Source: an uncultured Ectothiorhodospiraceae bacterium
Lineage (GTDB): Bacteria > Pseudomonadota > Gammaproteobacteria > UBA9214
Direction of reading: 5' to 3'
Length of the DNA stretch: 39,775 bases
Assembly (NCBI GenBank): GCA_947258845.1
Contig: CAMYJZ010000002.1
Coordinates: 69,678-109,452, forward strand
Part shown: positions 1-8,705 of the stretch, piece by piece
Numbering within the stretch: position 1 is the first letter of the stretch
Layout of the letters: the number at the start of each line of letters is the position of its first letter
The notes under the pieces: model-generated
Told to the model about the DNA's origin: nothing
Database searches by the model: none
The model's input: the letters and a program-made list of their open reading frames with translations, nothing else
Program-made: the position numbers and the translations under genes

Positions 1-214
1 CGCCGGCTAACCGCATGTCGATGGTGCCGGAAAGGCGAACGACATCCGGAAATTCATCTTCAGTACTCTCGCGGGTACCGTCAATTGATCCATGATCTAT
101 AAAAATAATGCTGAAGTCCCTACGCTTACTGCCGTGAGCCTGCTGAGGTAGATGCGGGTTTTTTCCTATCTGATTTAATACCGGGGTCATTATAAAAAGC
201 ATTTTCTGATTCAT
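1..214 (-). CDS. Partial GT2-type glycosyltransferase, N-terminal part only
   Basis: This reading frame starts at an ATG at 214 on the minus strand and runs off the left edge with no stop, giving 71 codons. Residues about 35-44 read SIIFIDHGSIDGT, which resembles the nucleotide-sugar binding strand of family 2 glycosyltransferases (usual form IIVVDNGSTDGT). It is followed by EFPDVVRL, matching the usual next strand. The first 30 residues lack the normal first strand (SIIIPTYN type), so the N-terminus may be degraded, or the gene may be decaying. In-frame alternative starts lie at 202 and 190. It diverges from the GT4 gene at 286, so the 71 bp between them should carry promoters for both. The GT2 assignment rests on this short motif only. 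Confidence 0.5.
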   Translation of the reverse strand, partial: MNQKMLFIMTPVLNQIGKNPHLPQQAHGSKRRDFSIIFIDHGSIDGTRESTEDEFPDVVRLSGTIDMRLAG

Positions 215-285
215 GCCGTTATGATGATTATCATGGGTGTTCCGCGGAAATCAGGTCAGCTTTATTTAGGGAATGCCGGAAGAAG

Positions 286-1416
286 ATGAAGATTCTTTTC
301 CTGTCCAAACGTATTTATACAAACAAGGATCTCGTGCGTGATCAGTTTGGTCGTGTATACGAGTTTTCGCGCCAACTTGCAAGCATGGGCCACCAGGTGC
401 GCGGGCTTGCTTTTGACTACCGTCGGAATGGACCTGGTGAATCAATTGAGGGGCCTGAGGCGAAGGGCCCTGAGTGGGATGCCTGTAATCTTTTTCCGAA
501 CCCGGTTGGTGGTATAAAAAGATATATTGCTGAGGTCAAGCGACTCGTTGAGGAATTCTCTCCTGATGTCCTGGTGTCTGTCTCTGATGTATACCACGTT
601 ATTCTTGGTGACTGGCTGGCAAGGAAGTACCGGCTGATTCATGTTGTCGATATTTATGATAATTATGAAATATTCAGAGCAGCCCGGTATCCGGGTGTAA
701 TTGCACTGTATCGCCGCGCATTATCGCGCGCAAACGGAGTGGTATGTGTCAGTCATCAGTTAAAGAAATATGTACTTGATACATGTAAGCCGAATAACAT
801 TCCCGAGGTTGTAACAAATGCTGTAGATAAGGATCTGTTCAGGCCGCATGATAGGGCTGAATGCAGGCAGCATTTTGGCTTGCCAGCCGGCAGCAAGTTG
901 ATAGGTCTTGGCGGGGCAATGTTTAAAAGACGCGGTGTAGAGTCTATTCTTCAGGCATACCAGGTTTTGACTGACTCATATCCGGATATTCACCTGGTGC
1001 TTGCCGGCAGCACGGATAAAACTACAGCTATTCCTGATAATGAGAAAATTCACTATCTCGGAAAGCTCGATTACGAGCTTATGCCTCTGTTCTTTTGTTC
1101 TCTTGACGTTGGAATTATAATAAACAAGGATACTTCTTTCGCACGATACTGTTTTCCACAGAAATTCTTTGAGATGCTGGCGTGCAGATTGCCCATGGTA
1201 GTTGCATCAATCGGCGATGTAAGGGATATGATGGAAGATTGCACCCAGGCGCTGTTTCGACCAGGAGTAGTTAAGGAGCTTGTGGATGCAATTGACAGGC
1301 AACTCGCTGAACCCTGTATGCCTGTTATTGATGTGGTTTCATGGGAACATCAGGGTGCACTGCTATCAGAATTTCTGGAGAAAACCTCAACCCGGAGCAA
1401 GGTGTGTCAGGATTGA
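286..1416 (+). CDS. GT4 family glycosyltransferase
   Basis: A 376-residue protein of GT-B fold, family GT4, which transfers a sugar from a nucleotide donor to a growing glycan on the cytoplasmic side. The N-terminus (MKILFLSKRIYTNKDLV) is the first Rossmann strand. The middle holds VVCVSHQLKKYV and VVTNAVDKDLFRP, typical of the GT4 linker and start of the C-terminal domain. The C-terminal donor domain includes GLGGAMFKRRGVE, LVLAGS and KFFEMLACRLPMVV, whose E corresponds to the EX7E region. Length is normal for the family. A purine-rich ribosome site (GGAAGAAG) sits immediately before the ATG. The gene is AT-rich compared with the right half of the window. The donor and acceptor cannot be told from sequence. 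It heads a plus-strand group with the deacetylase and a sulfotransferase. Confidence 0.9.
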   Translation: MKILFLSKRIYTNKDLVRDQFGRVYEFSRQLASMGHQVRGLAFDYRRNGPGESIEGPEAKGPEWDACNLFPNPVGGIKRYIAEVKRLVEEFSPDVLVSVSDVYHVILGDWLARKYRLIHVVDIYDNYEIFRAARYPGVIALYRRALSRANGVVCVSHQLKKYVLDTCKPNNIPEVVTNAVDKDLFRPHDRAECRQHFGLPAGSKLIGLGGAMFKRRGVESILQAYQVLTDSYPDIHLVLAGSTDKTTAIPDNEKIHYLGKLDYELMPLFFCSLDVGIIINKDTSFARYCFPQKFFEMLACRLPMVVASIGDVRDMMEDCTQALFRPGVVKELVDAIDRQLAEPCMPVIDVVSWEHQGALLSEFLEKTSTRSKVCQD

Positions 1417-1549
1417 TTATTCAGACCATGCACCACACGGATGCCAGTAACGCAGAATGCAAAGTGATGACTTTCCAGTCCGGTATGCGAACATACGGCA
1501 TGTTCTACCGGAGAACCGTCATGTATTGTTATGATAAGTCCTGTTTCCT

Positions 1550-2392
1550 GTGAAACAACCTCTTTTCTGTTTCAGATTCGATGTCGATACACCGCTTTGT
1601 GTCACTACCGGCGTTCCAAGCTTGCTTGAACTGGCAAGAAAAAAAGGTGTTAGTTTCACTTTCTTTATAAATATGGGGCGAGCGGTTTCCTACCGTTACC
1701 TGGTCAGCAGGGGGAAGCGACGTCAGGAAGGGATTGTCAGCAAGTTGGGCAGTTTGGAGAAGCTAGGCTTGGTGGAAACCCTGAAAACTGGTTTTTTTAA
1801 TCCTCCTGTCGGGATCGCGCACCGTGCAGTGGTAAGAAGTATATTTAATGAAGGGCATGAAGTAGGCCTCCACGGCGGAAGAAATCATGCAACCTGGCAA
1901 TATGCCGCAGATACCTGGACACAGCAGCGTATTACAGAGGAAATTACCTGGGGAAAGAAATCGCTTGAAGAAATAATAGGCTGTTCGGTAATGGCATTTT
2001 CCTCGCCTGGGTGGAATGGTGGGCCGACAGTTAACAGGATCCTGTCCAAGCTCGGATTCCAATATTCCGCCGACCTTCATGGAAAGGATGGTGCCTGTAT
2101 CCAGGTTTGTACTGATTCCCGCTTGTTGCAAATACGTACAAATTTATCAGGCGAGCCGGGCGGGGTTGGTTATATTGAATGGCTAACTGCATCAGGCCTG
2201 AGCCAGGAAGGCGCTCTGGCGCGTACTGAGGAGGCACTGGCAGATGGCCAGGCAACGACAGTCCTGTATGACCATCCATGTTACGCGGGGATACAAAAAC
2301 TTGAGTTGCTAGAAGAGCTGATCGATCTGGTGGTGCGGCACGGTTATAAAATAACGACAATGAACGATATCCTGGCACGCGATGGACAGTAA
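1550..2392 (+). CDS. ArnD-like polysaccharide deacetylase family protein
   Basis: A 280-residue NodB-homology (carbohydrate esterase 4) protein. RFDVDTP at residues 9-15 supplies the Asp pair, and GHEVGLHGGRNHATW near 101-115 supplies the metal-binding histidines. SSPGWNGG follows. The order RFDVDT - GVPSLLELARKKGVSFTFF - GHEVGLH - SLEEIIG resembles ArnD, which deformylates 4-formamido-arabinose on undecaprenyl phosphate in the periplasm. No other arn genes are present, so I infer removal of an N-acyl group from a lipid-linked sugar or surface glycan of this island. The start is GTG at 1550; an in-frame TAA at 1535 limits extension and the ribosome site is poor. Its end overlaps the next gene by 11 bp, implying translational coupling to the sulfotransferase. 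Confidence 0.85.
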   Translation: MKQPLFCFRFDVDTPLCVTTGVPSLLELARKKGVSFTFFINMGRAVSYRYLVSRGKRRQEGIVSKLGSLEKLGLVETLKTGFFNPPVGIAHRAVVRSIFNEGHEVGLHGGRNHATWQYAADTWTQQRITEEITWGKKSLEEIIGCSVMAFSSPGWNGGPTVNRILSKLGFQYSADLHGKDGACIQVCTDSRLLQIRTNLSGEPGGVGYIEWLTASGLSQEGALARTEEALADGQATTVLYDHPCYAGIQKLELLEELIDLVVRHGYKITTMNDILARDGQ

Positions 2393-3338
2393 GCGTTTAT
2401 TCCACAAGCCGGTAATTATTGTAGGTTCACCGCGATCAGGTACTTCTCTGCTGCAAAAACTTATCAGAGAGAACCCATTATTTGTCTCGGTCGCCAGGGA
2501 GTCTGATGTTATTTGGAATCCGTACATACATCCGTCAGTCAATAGCTGGCGTCAGGAAGGTCTTGTTGACCGGAAACTCGGTGAGGATGATATAGCGTCA
2601 ATCCTGAACGCTTATAGAAACAAGGCGCTACCTGCAACTGTCTGGAGTCGCTGGTCAAGATCCCGGATTATGGAATCGCCGTTTGTTTCCAGGAATGTGC
2701 GCCGGATATACCCATTGGCAGACAGGATGCTTACCGCGCTCAGGGGAATAATGCCGGCCAGACAGCAGGCCCTTCGTCTGGTTGATAAATCTGTTCATTT
2801 TGGCCTCTGGCTGCCTGCGATCCATCAGGTTTTCCCGAATGCACTGTTTATACATATCGCGCGAAATGGCAGGAATTGCGTGCGATCCATGATAAATGGC
2901 TGGCTGGAGCCTGACCGTTTCAATACCTATTTGCTGCCGGAATATCTCAGGAAAGATGGTGCAAAATACTGGTGTTTTCCGATGCCTGAAAGATGGCAGG
3001 AATATCTTGATATGCCGCTGGCGGAGCGCGTGGCACATCAGTGGGTAGATATTCAAACGTCCATTATCAATGGTCTACAAGTCGCTAGGAATGAGGGTCG
3101 ATATTTATATGTTCGGCTGGAAGACTTGACAGGAGAACCCGTAAAAACACTACGCACAATCGCTGAATATATTGAAGAACCGTATGCAGGTTACTTTGAA
3201 CAGTTGTCAGCCAGTATCCCGGTTGTAAATCCAACCAGAATGGATTATTTGTCCTTGCATCAGCATGTCACGCAGCATAGTCAGGTAATCATAGATATTA
3301 TCAGTGATATACAGATAAAACTGGGATATCAGATGTAA
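2382..3338 (+). CDS. Sulfotransferase family protein (glycan island copy 1)
   Basis: A 318-residue PAPS-dependent sulfotransferase-type protein (Sulfotransfer_3 style). The 5'-phosphosulfate loop is VGSPRSGTSLLQKLI at residues 14-28, and the 3'-phosphate motif is HIARNGRNCVRSM about 150 residues later. Both are intact and correctly ordered. The protein is predicted to be cytosolic and to move sulfate from PAPS to a hydroxyl or amine of a sugar. It overlaps the ArnD-like gene by 11 bp, so the two are probably made together and may modify the same residue: deacylation followed by sulfation is a known order in sulfated glycans, but here that is inference. PAPS synthesis genes are not in the window. 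Similar proteins can also act on lipids or sterols, which cannot be excluded. Confidence 0.85.
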   Translation: MDSKRLFHKPVIIVGSPRSGTSLLQKLIRENPLFVSVARESDVIWNPYIHPSVNSWRQEGLVDRKLGEDDIASILNAYRNKALPATVWSRWSRSRIMESPFVSRNVRRIYPLADRMLTALRGIMPARQQALRLVDKSVHFGLWLPAIHQVFPNALFIHIARNGRNCVRSMINGWLEPDRFNTYLLPEYLRKDGAKYWCFPMPERWQEYLDMPLAERVAHQWVDIQTSIINGLQVARNEGRYLYVRLEDLTGEPVKTLRTIAEYIEEPYAGYFEQLSASIPVVNPTRMDYLSLHQHVTQHSQVIIDIISDIQIKLGYQM

Positions 3339-3710
3339 GTATCTGCACAAAACAACCCCCTGGTGCCAGCTCCAAAATAAAATCCAAGCATCAATTACCG
3401 TTTCAAAACCTCCAGAGCCAGCAATAGTGCATTAACCGCAATTTGGTCTAATCACCCCCATTTCTGCAGCAGGACTCCGAAGTCATGCCAGTCCAATAGC
3501 CAGCGGTATACTGATTGCCGCCGCGAGAATCACAATAAGTGACCGTGCCCCGTAATTGAACTGAAAATCAAAAAAGGGGAGATGAGAAAAAGACAGTGCC
3601 AACTAGAACAAAAGTAATCTAACACCGGGGTGGAATAGTGAGAGAAATTGGTGGTCACGCCAGCAGAAATGTCATGTACAGCAGACATGGTGAGTTGAAG
3701 CCCGCCCAGT
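3339..3710. other. Gene-poor gap with a possible remnant of a membrane protein
   Basis: No complete gene. On the minus strand 3483-3602 is an open stretch of 39 codons without a start, rich in membrane-type residues (ALSFSHLPFFDFQFNYGARS, then a hydrophobic helix) and ending in TGA. Just upstream in another frame lies SHYSTPVLDYF. Together these look like the C-terminal end of an acyltransferase-3 (OafA) type protein broken by a frameshift, but the match is from memory and weak. The rest shows no gene or clear terminator. Confidence 0.3.
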
Positions 3711-4583
3711 TTATGGGGTCAACCTTAATTTGACTGGAAGCCAGGCCAATATGAATGCATATGCAGGAATTATACTTCGATATCTTATGCATCTTACTAG
3801 CATTCTTAATGATAAGGAGATGAACTTGGTTGTAAGCATTAAGGGTATCTCCAGAGGATTATTGTATGCCTTAACGGCCATTAGCACATGCCCGCGTGTA
3901 ATGTAATACTCGTAGAATAACCCTGATTTATGTGATGATGCGCCAAATTCATGTTCAACATATGCATCTTCTACGACCCGAAAGTTAATTCCTGCTCTAT
4001 AAAGTCTCCAGCACAGCATTGCATCTTCGCCATACATGAAGAAAGCAGGATCAAATAATCTATTATCTTTTATTAGTTTATTGCTAAATAACATACAGCA
4101 TCCAATGACAAAATTAAAAGATAATGGAGTTTTCTCGCTCGTTTGCAAGCCAAGATAGCGGTTGTACCAGATAGTACACATTGGACTTGAATATGGAACT
4201 GATATACAGGGTGTGGCTAATAAGGCATTATCATTGGTTAATGCCTTTTGTAGTCGTAATACTAGTCCAGTATGTGCGGTTGCATCATTATTGATTAATA
4301 AGTAATGGTCGTGTGGGGATGATGACTCCAGGTCTGTTTTGATCGCGAAGTTCACGCCATTAGCAAATCCTAGATTCCTGTTCGCGCCGATTACTATGAT
4401 TTTGTAATCAATGGTTGCGCTAGATAATGTATCTACGACTGATTGCAGTTGTCTTGTGCATGTTTCACTTGCACTATTATCGACAATATAAACTGTGCTC
4501 AGACTTTGTCCAATAAGTGATTTAAGGCATTTTGATGTTTTAGTAGCATTCCGATAATCAAGTACAATTGCGCATGTTCTCAT
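3711..4583 (-). CDS. GT2 glycosyltransferase, WbbL-like (rhamnosyltransferase type)
   Basis: A 290-residue family 2 glycosyltransferase with a GT-A fold. It shows the nucleotide-binding strand VYIVDNSAS (about residues 31-39), GANRNLGFANGVNFAI, the metal site LLINNDA (DXD equivalent) and the catalytic region DPAFFMYGEDAMLCWRLYRAGI. The pattern NRNLGFANG plus FMYGEDAMLCWRL is that of WbbL/RfbF-type rhamnosyltransferases, although the sugar specificity cannot be proven. The C-terminal 60 residues are hydrophobic and may attach it to the membrane. It is AT-rich, transcribed against its flanking plus-strand genes, and stands alone, so it probably arrived separately. Its promoter should lie in the AT-rich sequence after 4584. 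Confidence 0.9.
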   Translation of the reverse strand: MRTCAIVLDYRNATKTSKCLKSLIGQSLSTVYIVDNSASETCTRQLQSVVDTLSSATIDYKIIVIGANRNLGFANGVNFAIKTDLESSSPHDHYLLINNDATAHTGLVLRLQKALTNDNALLATPCISVPYSSPMCTIWYNRYLGLQTSEKTPLSFNFVIGCCMLFSNKLIKDNRLFDPAFFMYGEDAMLCWRLYRAGINFRVVEDAYVEHEFGASSHKSGLFYEYYITRGHVLMAVKAYNNPLEIPLMLTTKFISLSLRMLVRCIRYRSIIPAYAFILAWLPVKLRLTP

Positions 4584-5593
4584 GTAAATCGCCTTAACTG
4601 GATAATGTCGATTCTACTATTTTGTTTAGTTTGGCTTGTCAAGTGACTTAAGCGAATAGTGACGGCATGGTATTACTAGGCGAGCAGGATCGCAAGAGAA
4701 TAGCTAGAGGTTTATGCGTTGCATTATCCGGTTCAGGAGCGTCAGCGTTGTAACGCTAGTAAAAGCTGATGCGGATTCAACTTTGAAGGGCAATATTTAA
4801 CAAAGTCCTTGTATTGAAAAAGACATTCATAGATGTCCGAAAGCCAGATGATTAATCTGGAAGTTGGCGGAGTATATTGATGGCCTTCACGACTCCATGG
4901 TTGTTGACGATAGCCATATGCCGGTGTTTCGGGAAGGCCTGTCGGATTAGCCGTTGGTGTCTTCGTTCAGCCTGCGCTCCCAGGAAGAATAAAGGTGTGC
5001 TATGTAAGTACCGGTTTCAAGCTTACAGGCTTACCCTCCATGGTCAATGAACTTAAACCCATTGGTATCGGGATTGGTGCGCACCCGGACCTATTGCTGA
5101 ATGAGGCTCTGAGTGGTGGCTTTTCTGACGATCAGAATGACCGTATACAACATCATTCGTTCAATCAGCGTCACCAGCAGGCCTACGTTGAACTCGTGGC
5201 TCTATTACTCGCCGATTGGCGCCTCAGCCTGATGGTAGATTAGCATGCAATGACGAGCCTGGTCCATGTGACATGGCTGCGCGAGTGCTAGATGACTGGA
5301 CTGCTGGAGCCGACGGCCCTGCAGGCCCTGATTCTACCAAATGACTCAAATGATTGTTGAATAGTGACCCCCGCTTATACCGGTAATCAGTTTTTTGCTA
5401 CGACAGGTTATTTCAGGATGGTAAACTGGTATCGTTATTCTTGGATAGGTTATGTGTAGCTTGTTCGTGCTCCACCGGTTCGGCTGTGAGAAAAGCTATG
5501 CCACTACCACGGGATGCGCTCAGAACGAGCATGCACAATTGTACTACGAGTTGGAATCAGTCATTAATATCGAATCACTTTGGAGTAAAAACT
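4584..5593. other. Gene-poor 1-kb stretch, probable junk or decayed mobile or gene remnant
   Basis: No supportable gene. An 82-codon frame at 4995-5243 has no ribosome site, no recognisable domain and an odd composition (histidine and glutamine rich), so I do not call it. The open frame before 5594 continues the downstream methyltransferase but lacks a ribosome site and resembles no domain. Base composition changes here from AT-rich to more balanced at about 4860-5330, which would fit an old insertion. I saw no terminal inverted repeats or transposase motifs. Confidence 0.4.
5582..5585 (+). promoter_or_regulatory. Ribosome binding site deciding the methyltransferase start
   Basis: GGAG lies 8 bases before the ATG at 5594. 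The longer in-frame start at 5441 has no such site, so 5594 is preferred. Confidence 0.6.
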
Positions 5594-6448
5594 ATGGAAC
5601 AAGAAGGGCTGCATTCCATGCAGAGTAAAGTGCAGAAAAGCGAAGTAAATTGGGTAGAGAAATGTGCACTTATATTATCAGTTACAACAGGTGTATGCAC
5701 GATATGCGGGAAATTGACATTGTTTATTTTTACCAATCGAAATCTTCGTGAATCAGGGAAATGCCTACGATGCAAATCATCGAATCGGCAGCGACAAATG
5801 ATGTCTATATTTATCGATACAGTGGCTGAAGTGACGGGACTACAAAGTACTGATTGTGATTCACTAATGAATACTCATGCGAATAATACCCAGCTTAAAA
5901 AATTAAAGATTTACAATACGGAAACTGTAGGTGCTTTGCATAACCAGTTAAGCAAGTTACCAAACTATCAGGCAAGTGAATACTTTGGGTATAAGTATAA
6001 AAGTGGTGACATTGTGCATGGAGTTATACACCAGGACCTGATGGCAACTTCATTTGACGATGAATCCTTCGACATTATTCTAAGTAGTGATGTATTTGAA
6101 CACGTACCTGATCCGTATAAGGGATTTTCTGAAGTTTTTCGCATTCTAAGGCCAGGCGGCAGGCATATTTTTACTGTGCCTTTCTATAGTGACCGCTTCC
6201 ATGATGAGGTGCGGGCAATTGTCGACGCTGACGGTAGCATTGAGAACCTTATGCCGCCGATGTATCACAGAGACCCGATCCGTCCTGAAGGGATCATTGT
6301 CTATGTTATATTTTCATGGGAGATGCTGGACAAGCTAAGGGAGATTGGCTATCAGGTAACCGTGCATAACGCTAGAGATCCAGCGCACGGAATATTAGGA
6401 GGTGGTGCAATTGTATTTGAGGCCATGAAGCCCGTGCACTCAATATAA
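5594..6448 (+). CDS. Class I SAM-dependent methyltransferase with Cys4 zinc-ribbon-like N-terminus
   Basis: A 284-residue protein from the ATG at 5594. Near residues 36-70 it has two CxxC pairs, CTICGK and CLRCKSSNRQRQ, spaced like a zinc ribbon; this N-terminal arrangement is known from methyltransferases in polysaccharide loci. The methyltransferase core follows: SFDDESFDIILSSDVFEHVPDP is motif II and post-II, and EVFRILRPGGRHIFTVPF is motif III. Motif I (usually a glycine-rich loop) is weak, replaced by YNTETVGALHNQL, which also occurs in this subgroup. The likely role is methylating a sugar hydroxyl or carboxyl during glycan synthesis; the substrate is unknown. It is a lone plus-strand gene between two minus-strand glycosyltransferases. 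Confidence 0.8.
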   Translation: MEQEGLHSMQSKVQKSEVNWVEKCALILSVTTGVCTICGKLTLFIFTNRNLRESGKCLRCKSSNRQRQMMSIFIDTVAEVTGLQSTDCDSLMNTHANNTQLKKLKIYNTETVGALHNQLSKLPNYQASEYFGYKYKSGDIVHGVIHQDLMATSFDDESFDIILSSDVFEHVPDPYKGFSEVFRILRPGGRHIFTVPFYSDRFHDEVRAIVDADGSIENLMPPMYHRDPIRPEGIIVYVIFSWEMLDKLREIGYQVTVHNARDPAHGILGGGAIVFEAMKPVHSI

Positions 6449-6548
6449 GCGAGCATGCCTCCCGACATACTGAAGGAAACATAACATAAATCTCAGGTAA
6501 TAAAATCGGCGTTTTTCACAGTAGCGGAGAATATTGATGGTAAGTATA

Positions 6549-8705
6549 TTAATGGAATGGCATACTGCTTTTTAATGTCTTTTCTGCAATTTCCTTGGCG
6601 AAATTATTCTCCATTACGGCCTCGAGTAGGCTGACTTCTGACAGCCATTTCGTCTTGTCATTGTAGATTTCAATTATATTATCAGCGATTTCATCGGCGC
6701 GATCAGCAACAGAAATGACATGCTCTGGGTCACGTATGCCCTCTATCCCGACCGAGGTTGTTATGACAGGTACGCCATGGTGAATTGCCTCGACGATTTT
6801 TCCCTTCACACCAGCACCATAGCGAAGCGGGGCAACTACCAGACGCGTCATATTGTAGTGCTGAAGTAGCTCCGCGTCGCTGACTCGCCCCATGAACTTT
6901 ACGTTCTTTCCGCCCAGTTTAAGCAGTTCTTCCGGGATATTGGAACCAATGATGGTGAACACTATGCCCGGTAGTTTGCTCAGGACATAGGGAAAAACAT
7001 CCTTTATAAACCATGTAGCCGCATCCTTATTGGGTGTATGAGAGAATCCTCCGACAAATAACAACCCTTTCCTCTCATCAAAAGTAGCGGTGTTTTTCAA
7101 CACGAGATTATCATTATCATAAAGAAAAAGAGGTAAGGTCTGTATGTTTGCCTCCGGGACTTCTTTCTTCAGTTCAATTACCTCATGATCCGAAAAGAAA
7201 TAACTGACATCGGCTGATCGAGCAATGTATGTCTCAATTTTCTTCCATTCTTCGCTGCAAAGACCAGTGCTGACTGTTCCTTCTATACATAACCGACGCT
7301 GTTCCCTCAAGTAATGCAGATCATGTCCACAGTAAAGGATTTTAGCCTGTGTATTATGCTTGATAAAGTCAATGTATTTGGTGGTAATGTTAGGTCGGCT
7401 CAAGTACACGTAGTTAATATATTCTGAATTTTGTTTAATCCACTTGTCCCAGTTGTCTGCATACCAGGAGCCATATAATACTTCAATGCCTTTCTGCTCG
7501 AGCGAGGTTATGTAAGGTTCGCATGCTTCAAAATTATCCCCGATAAATTTGACTCTATATCCCATATCTACCATGAGCATTAGATATTGAAATGTCGATC
7601 GTGAACCGGCATCCTGATCAATCCTGGGTATGTAGTGATCGATGAACAGCACAATATTCCTGTTCATGCTGCGATCCCTGGCTATAAAAATATCTTTTCC
7701 TGGAGACAGGTTCTCCTTCTCAAGAATATTATGCCACTTGCCCACGAACTTCTTCTGATTGGTAACCTGATATGCCTTCACTCCAGAGTCTGTTTCCTTG
7801 CCGTGTGATACACCTTCGAAATGCACAACTCTGGAGAGGGGCTGGTAAATAACCTTGTAACCTCTTTTTCGGATCTCAAATGCTAAATCCGTATCTTCGT
7901 AGTATGCAGGTGTAAACCTCTCGTCAAATCCACCTATATTATTCCACAGTTCACTTCTAACCATGATGGATGCGCCGGATATGTAGTCTACTTCCTTCAT
8001 GTAATTATATTGAGGGCGACCCGGGAGATCACTTCTCCCGAAGTTGTGGCCACTTCCATCTCTCCACACGATACCGCCAGCTTCCTGAAGTTTGCCATTA
8101 GGATACAGCAGCATTGAACCTACAAGGCCGATATTACCGTCGTTTTCCATTGTCTCAACCATTGAAGCAAGCCAGTCCGTTTGTACGTTAGTATCATTAT
8201 TCAAAAATACAAAATATTTGCCTCGCGCACTGTTTGCCGCGTTATTACAGTTCTTCAGGAAGCCCAGATTCATCTTGTTCACTACTACCTTTATATTCGA
8301 GTAGTATTGCGTAATGTTCACGGTCTCATCCGTTGAGCAATCATCTGCAATGATGACCTCATATGGTATCTCTCCAGCATTCGATAATATAGAACAGAGA
8401 CATGAATGTGTGGTGGGCCATTGGTTGTAAACTGGAATGATAATAGAGACTAATGGTGCATCGTGGCGCTGGAACTCCGTTGGAGTAGGGCAGTTTGATT
8501 TTGTAAAAAGGAGAATTTTCAGTTCCCTTGCAACGCCAAGTGTAGCCATACTATGAATCCAATTGACTATATCTGCGTAGCGCCCCTCTTGAATACAGCG
8601 CATTAGCGTCTTGCCACGTTTTTCATTCAGAAGTCTTGCATATTTACCGGGTCTTCTTGCAACCCGTAGCATAAAACGTATGTAGGATAATATCGTCTTT
8701 ATCAT
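6549..8705 (-). CDS. Bifunctional glycosyltransferase, GT2 domain fused to GT4 domain
   Basis: A 718-residue two-domain enzyme. After about 85 residues of basic, partly helical leader comes a GT2 domain: SIIIPVYNQWPTT, VIIADDCSTDET, NMNLGF-type loop, metal site FLNNDTNV, and FDERFTPAYYEDTDLAFEIRKRGY (catalytic Asp region). From about residue 370 a GT4-like domain follows, with LLFVGGFSHTPNKDAA, FTIIGSNIP, VKFMGRVSD and GAGVKGKIVEAIHHGVPVITT, the last being the donor phosphate and sugar site with the conserved glutamate. Such fusions usually add two consecutive sugars, often making a repeat unit. There is no signal peptide, so it should act in the cytosol or at the inner membrane. It is AT-rich and isolated, with 860 bp of gene-free sequence upstream. 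Confidence 0.92.
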   Translation of the reverse strand: MIKTILSYIRFMLRVARRPGKYARLLNEKRGKTLMRCIQEGRYADIVNWIHSMATLGVARELKILLFTKSNCPTPTEFQRHDAPLVSIIIPVYNQWPTTHSCLCSILSNAGEIPYEVIIADDCSTDETVNITQYYSNIKVVVNKMNLGFLKNCNNAANSARGKYFVFLNNDTNVQTDWLASMVETMENDGNIGLVGSMLLYPNGKLQEAGGIVWRDGSGHNFGRSDLPGRPQYNYMKEVDYISGASIMVRSELWNNIGGFDERFTPAYYEDTDLAFEIRKRGYKVIYQPLSRVVHFEGVSHGKETDSGVKAYQVTNQKKFVGKWHNILEKENLSPGKDIFIARDRSMNRNIVLFIDHYIPRIDQDAGSRSTFQYLMLMVDMGYRVKFIGDNFEACEPYITSLEQKGIEVLYGSWYADNWDKWIKQNSEYINYVYLSRPNITTKYIDFIKHNTQAKILYCGHDLHYLREQRRLCIEGTVSTGLCSEEWKKIETYIARSADVSYFFSDHEVIELKKEVPEANIQTLPLFLYDNDNLVLKNTATFDERKGLLFVGGFSHTPNKDAATWFIKDVFPYVLSKLPGIVFTIIGSNIPEELLKLGGKNVKFMGRVSDAELLQHYNMTRLVVAPLRYGAGVKGKIVEAIHHGVPVITTSVGIEGIRDPEHVISVADRADEIADNIIEIYNDKTKWLSEVSLLEAVMENNFAKEIAEKTLKSSMPFH

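Noticed and set aside
1341-1553. 70-codon frame overlapping the GT4 end
   Set aside because: It overlaps the end of the GT4 gene in another frame with no motif or ribosome site.
4995-5243. 82-codon plus-strand frame in the gene-poor block
   Set aside because: No ribosome site, no domain, and no neighbouring gene suggests a role.
5441-5593. Longer start for the zinc-ribbon methyltransferase
   Set aside because: No ribosome site, no homologous domain, and a GGAG site favours 5594.
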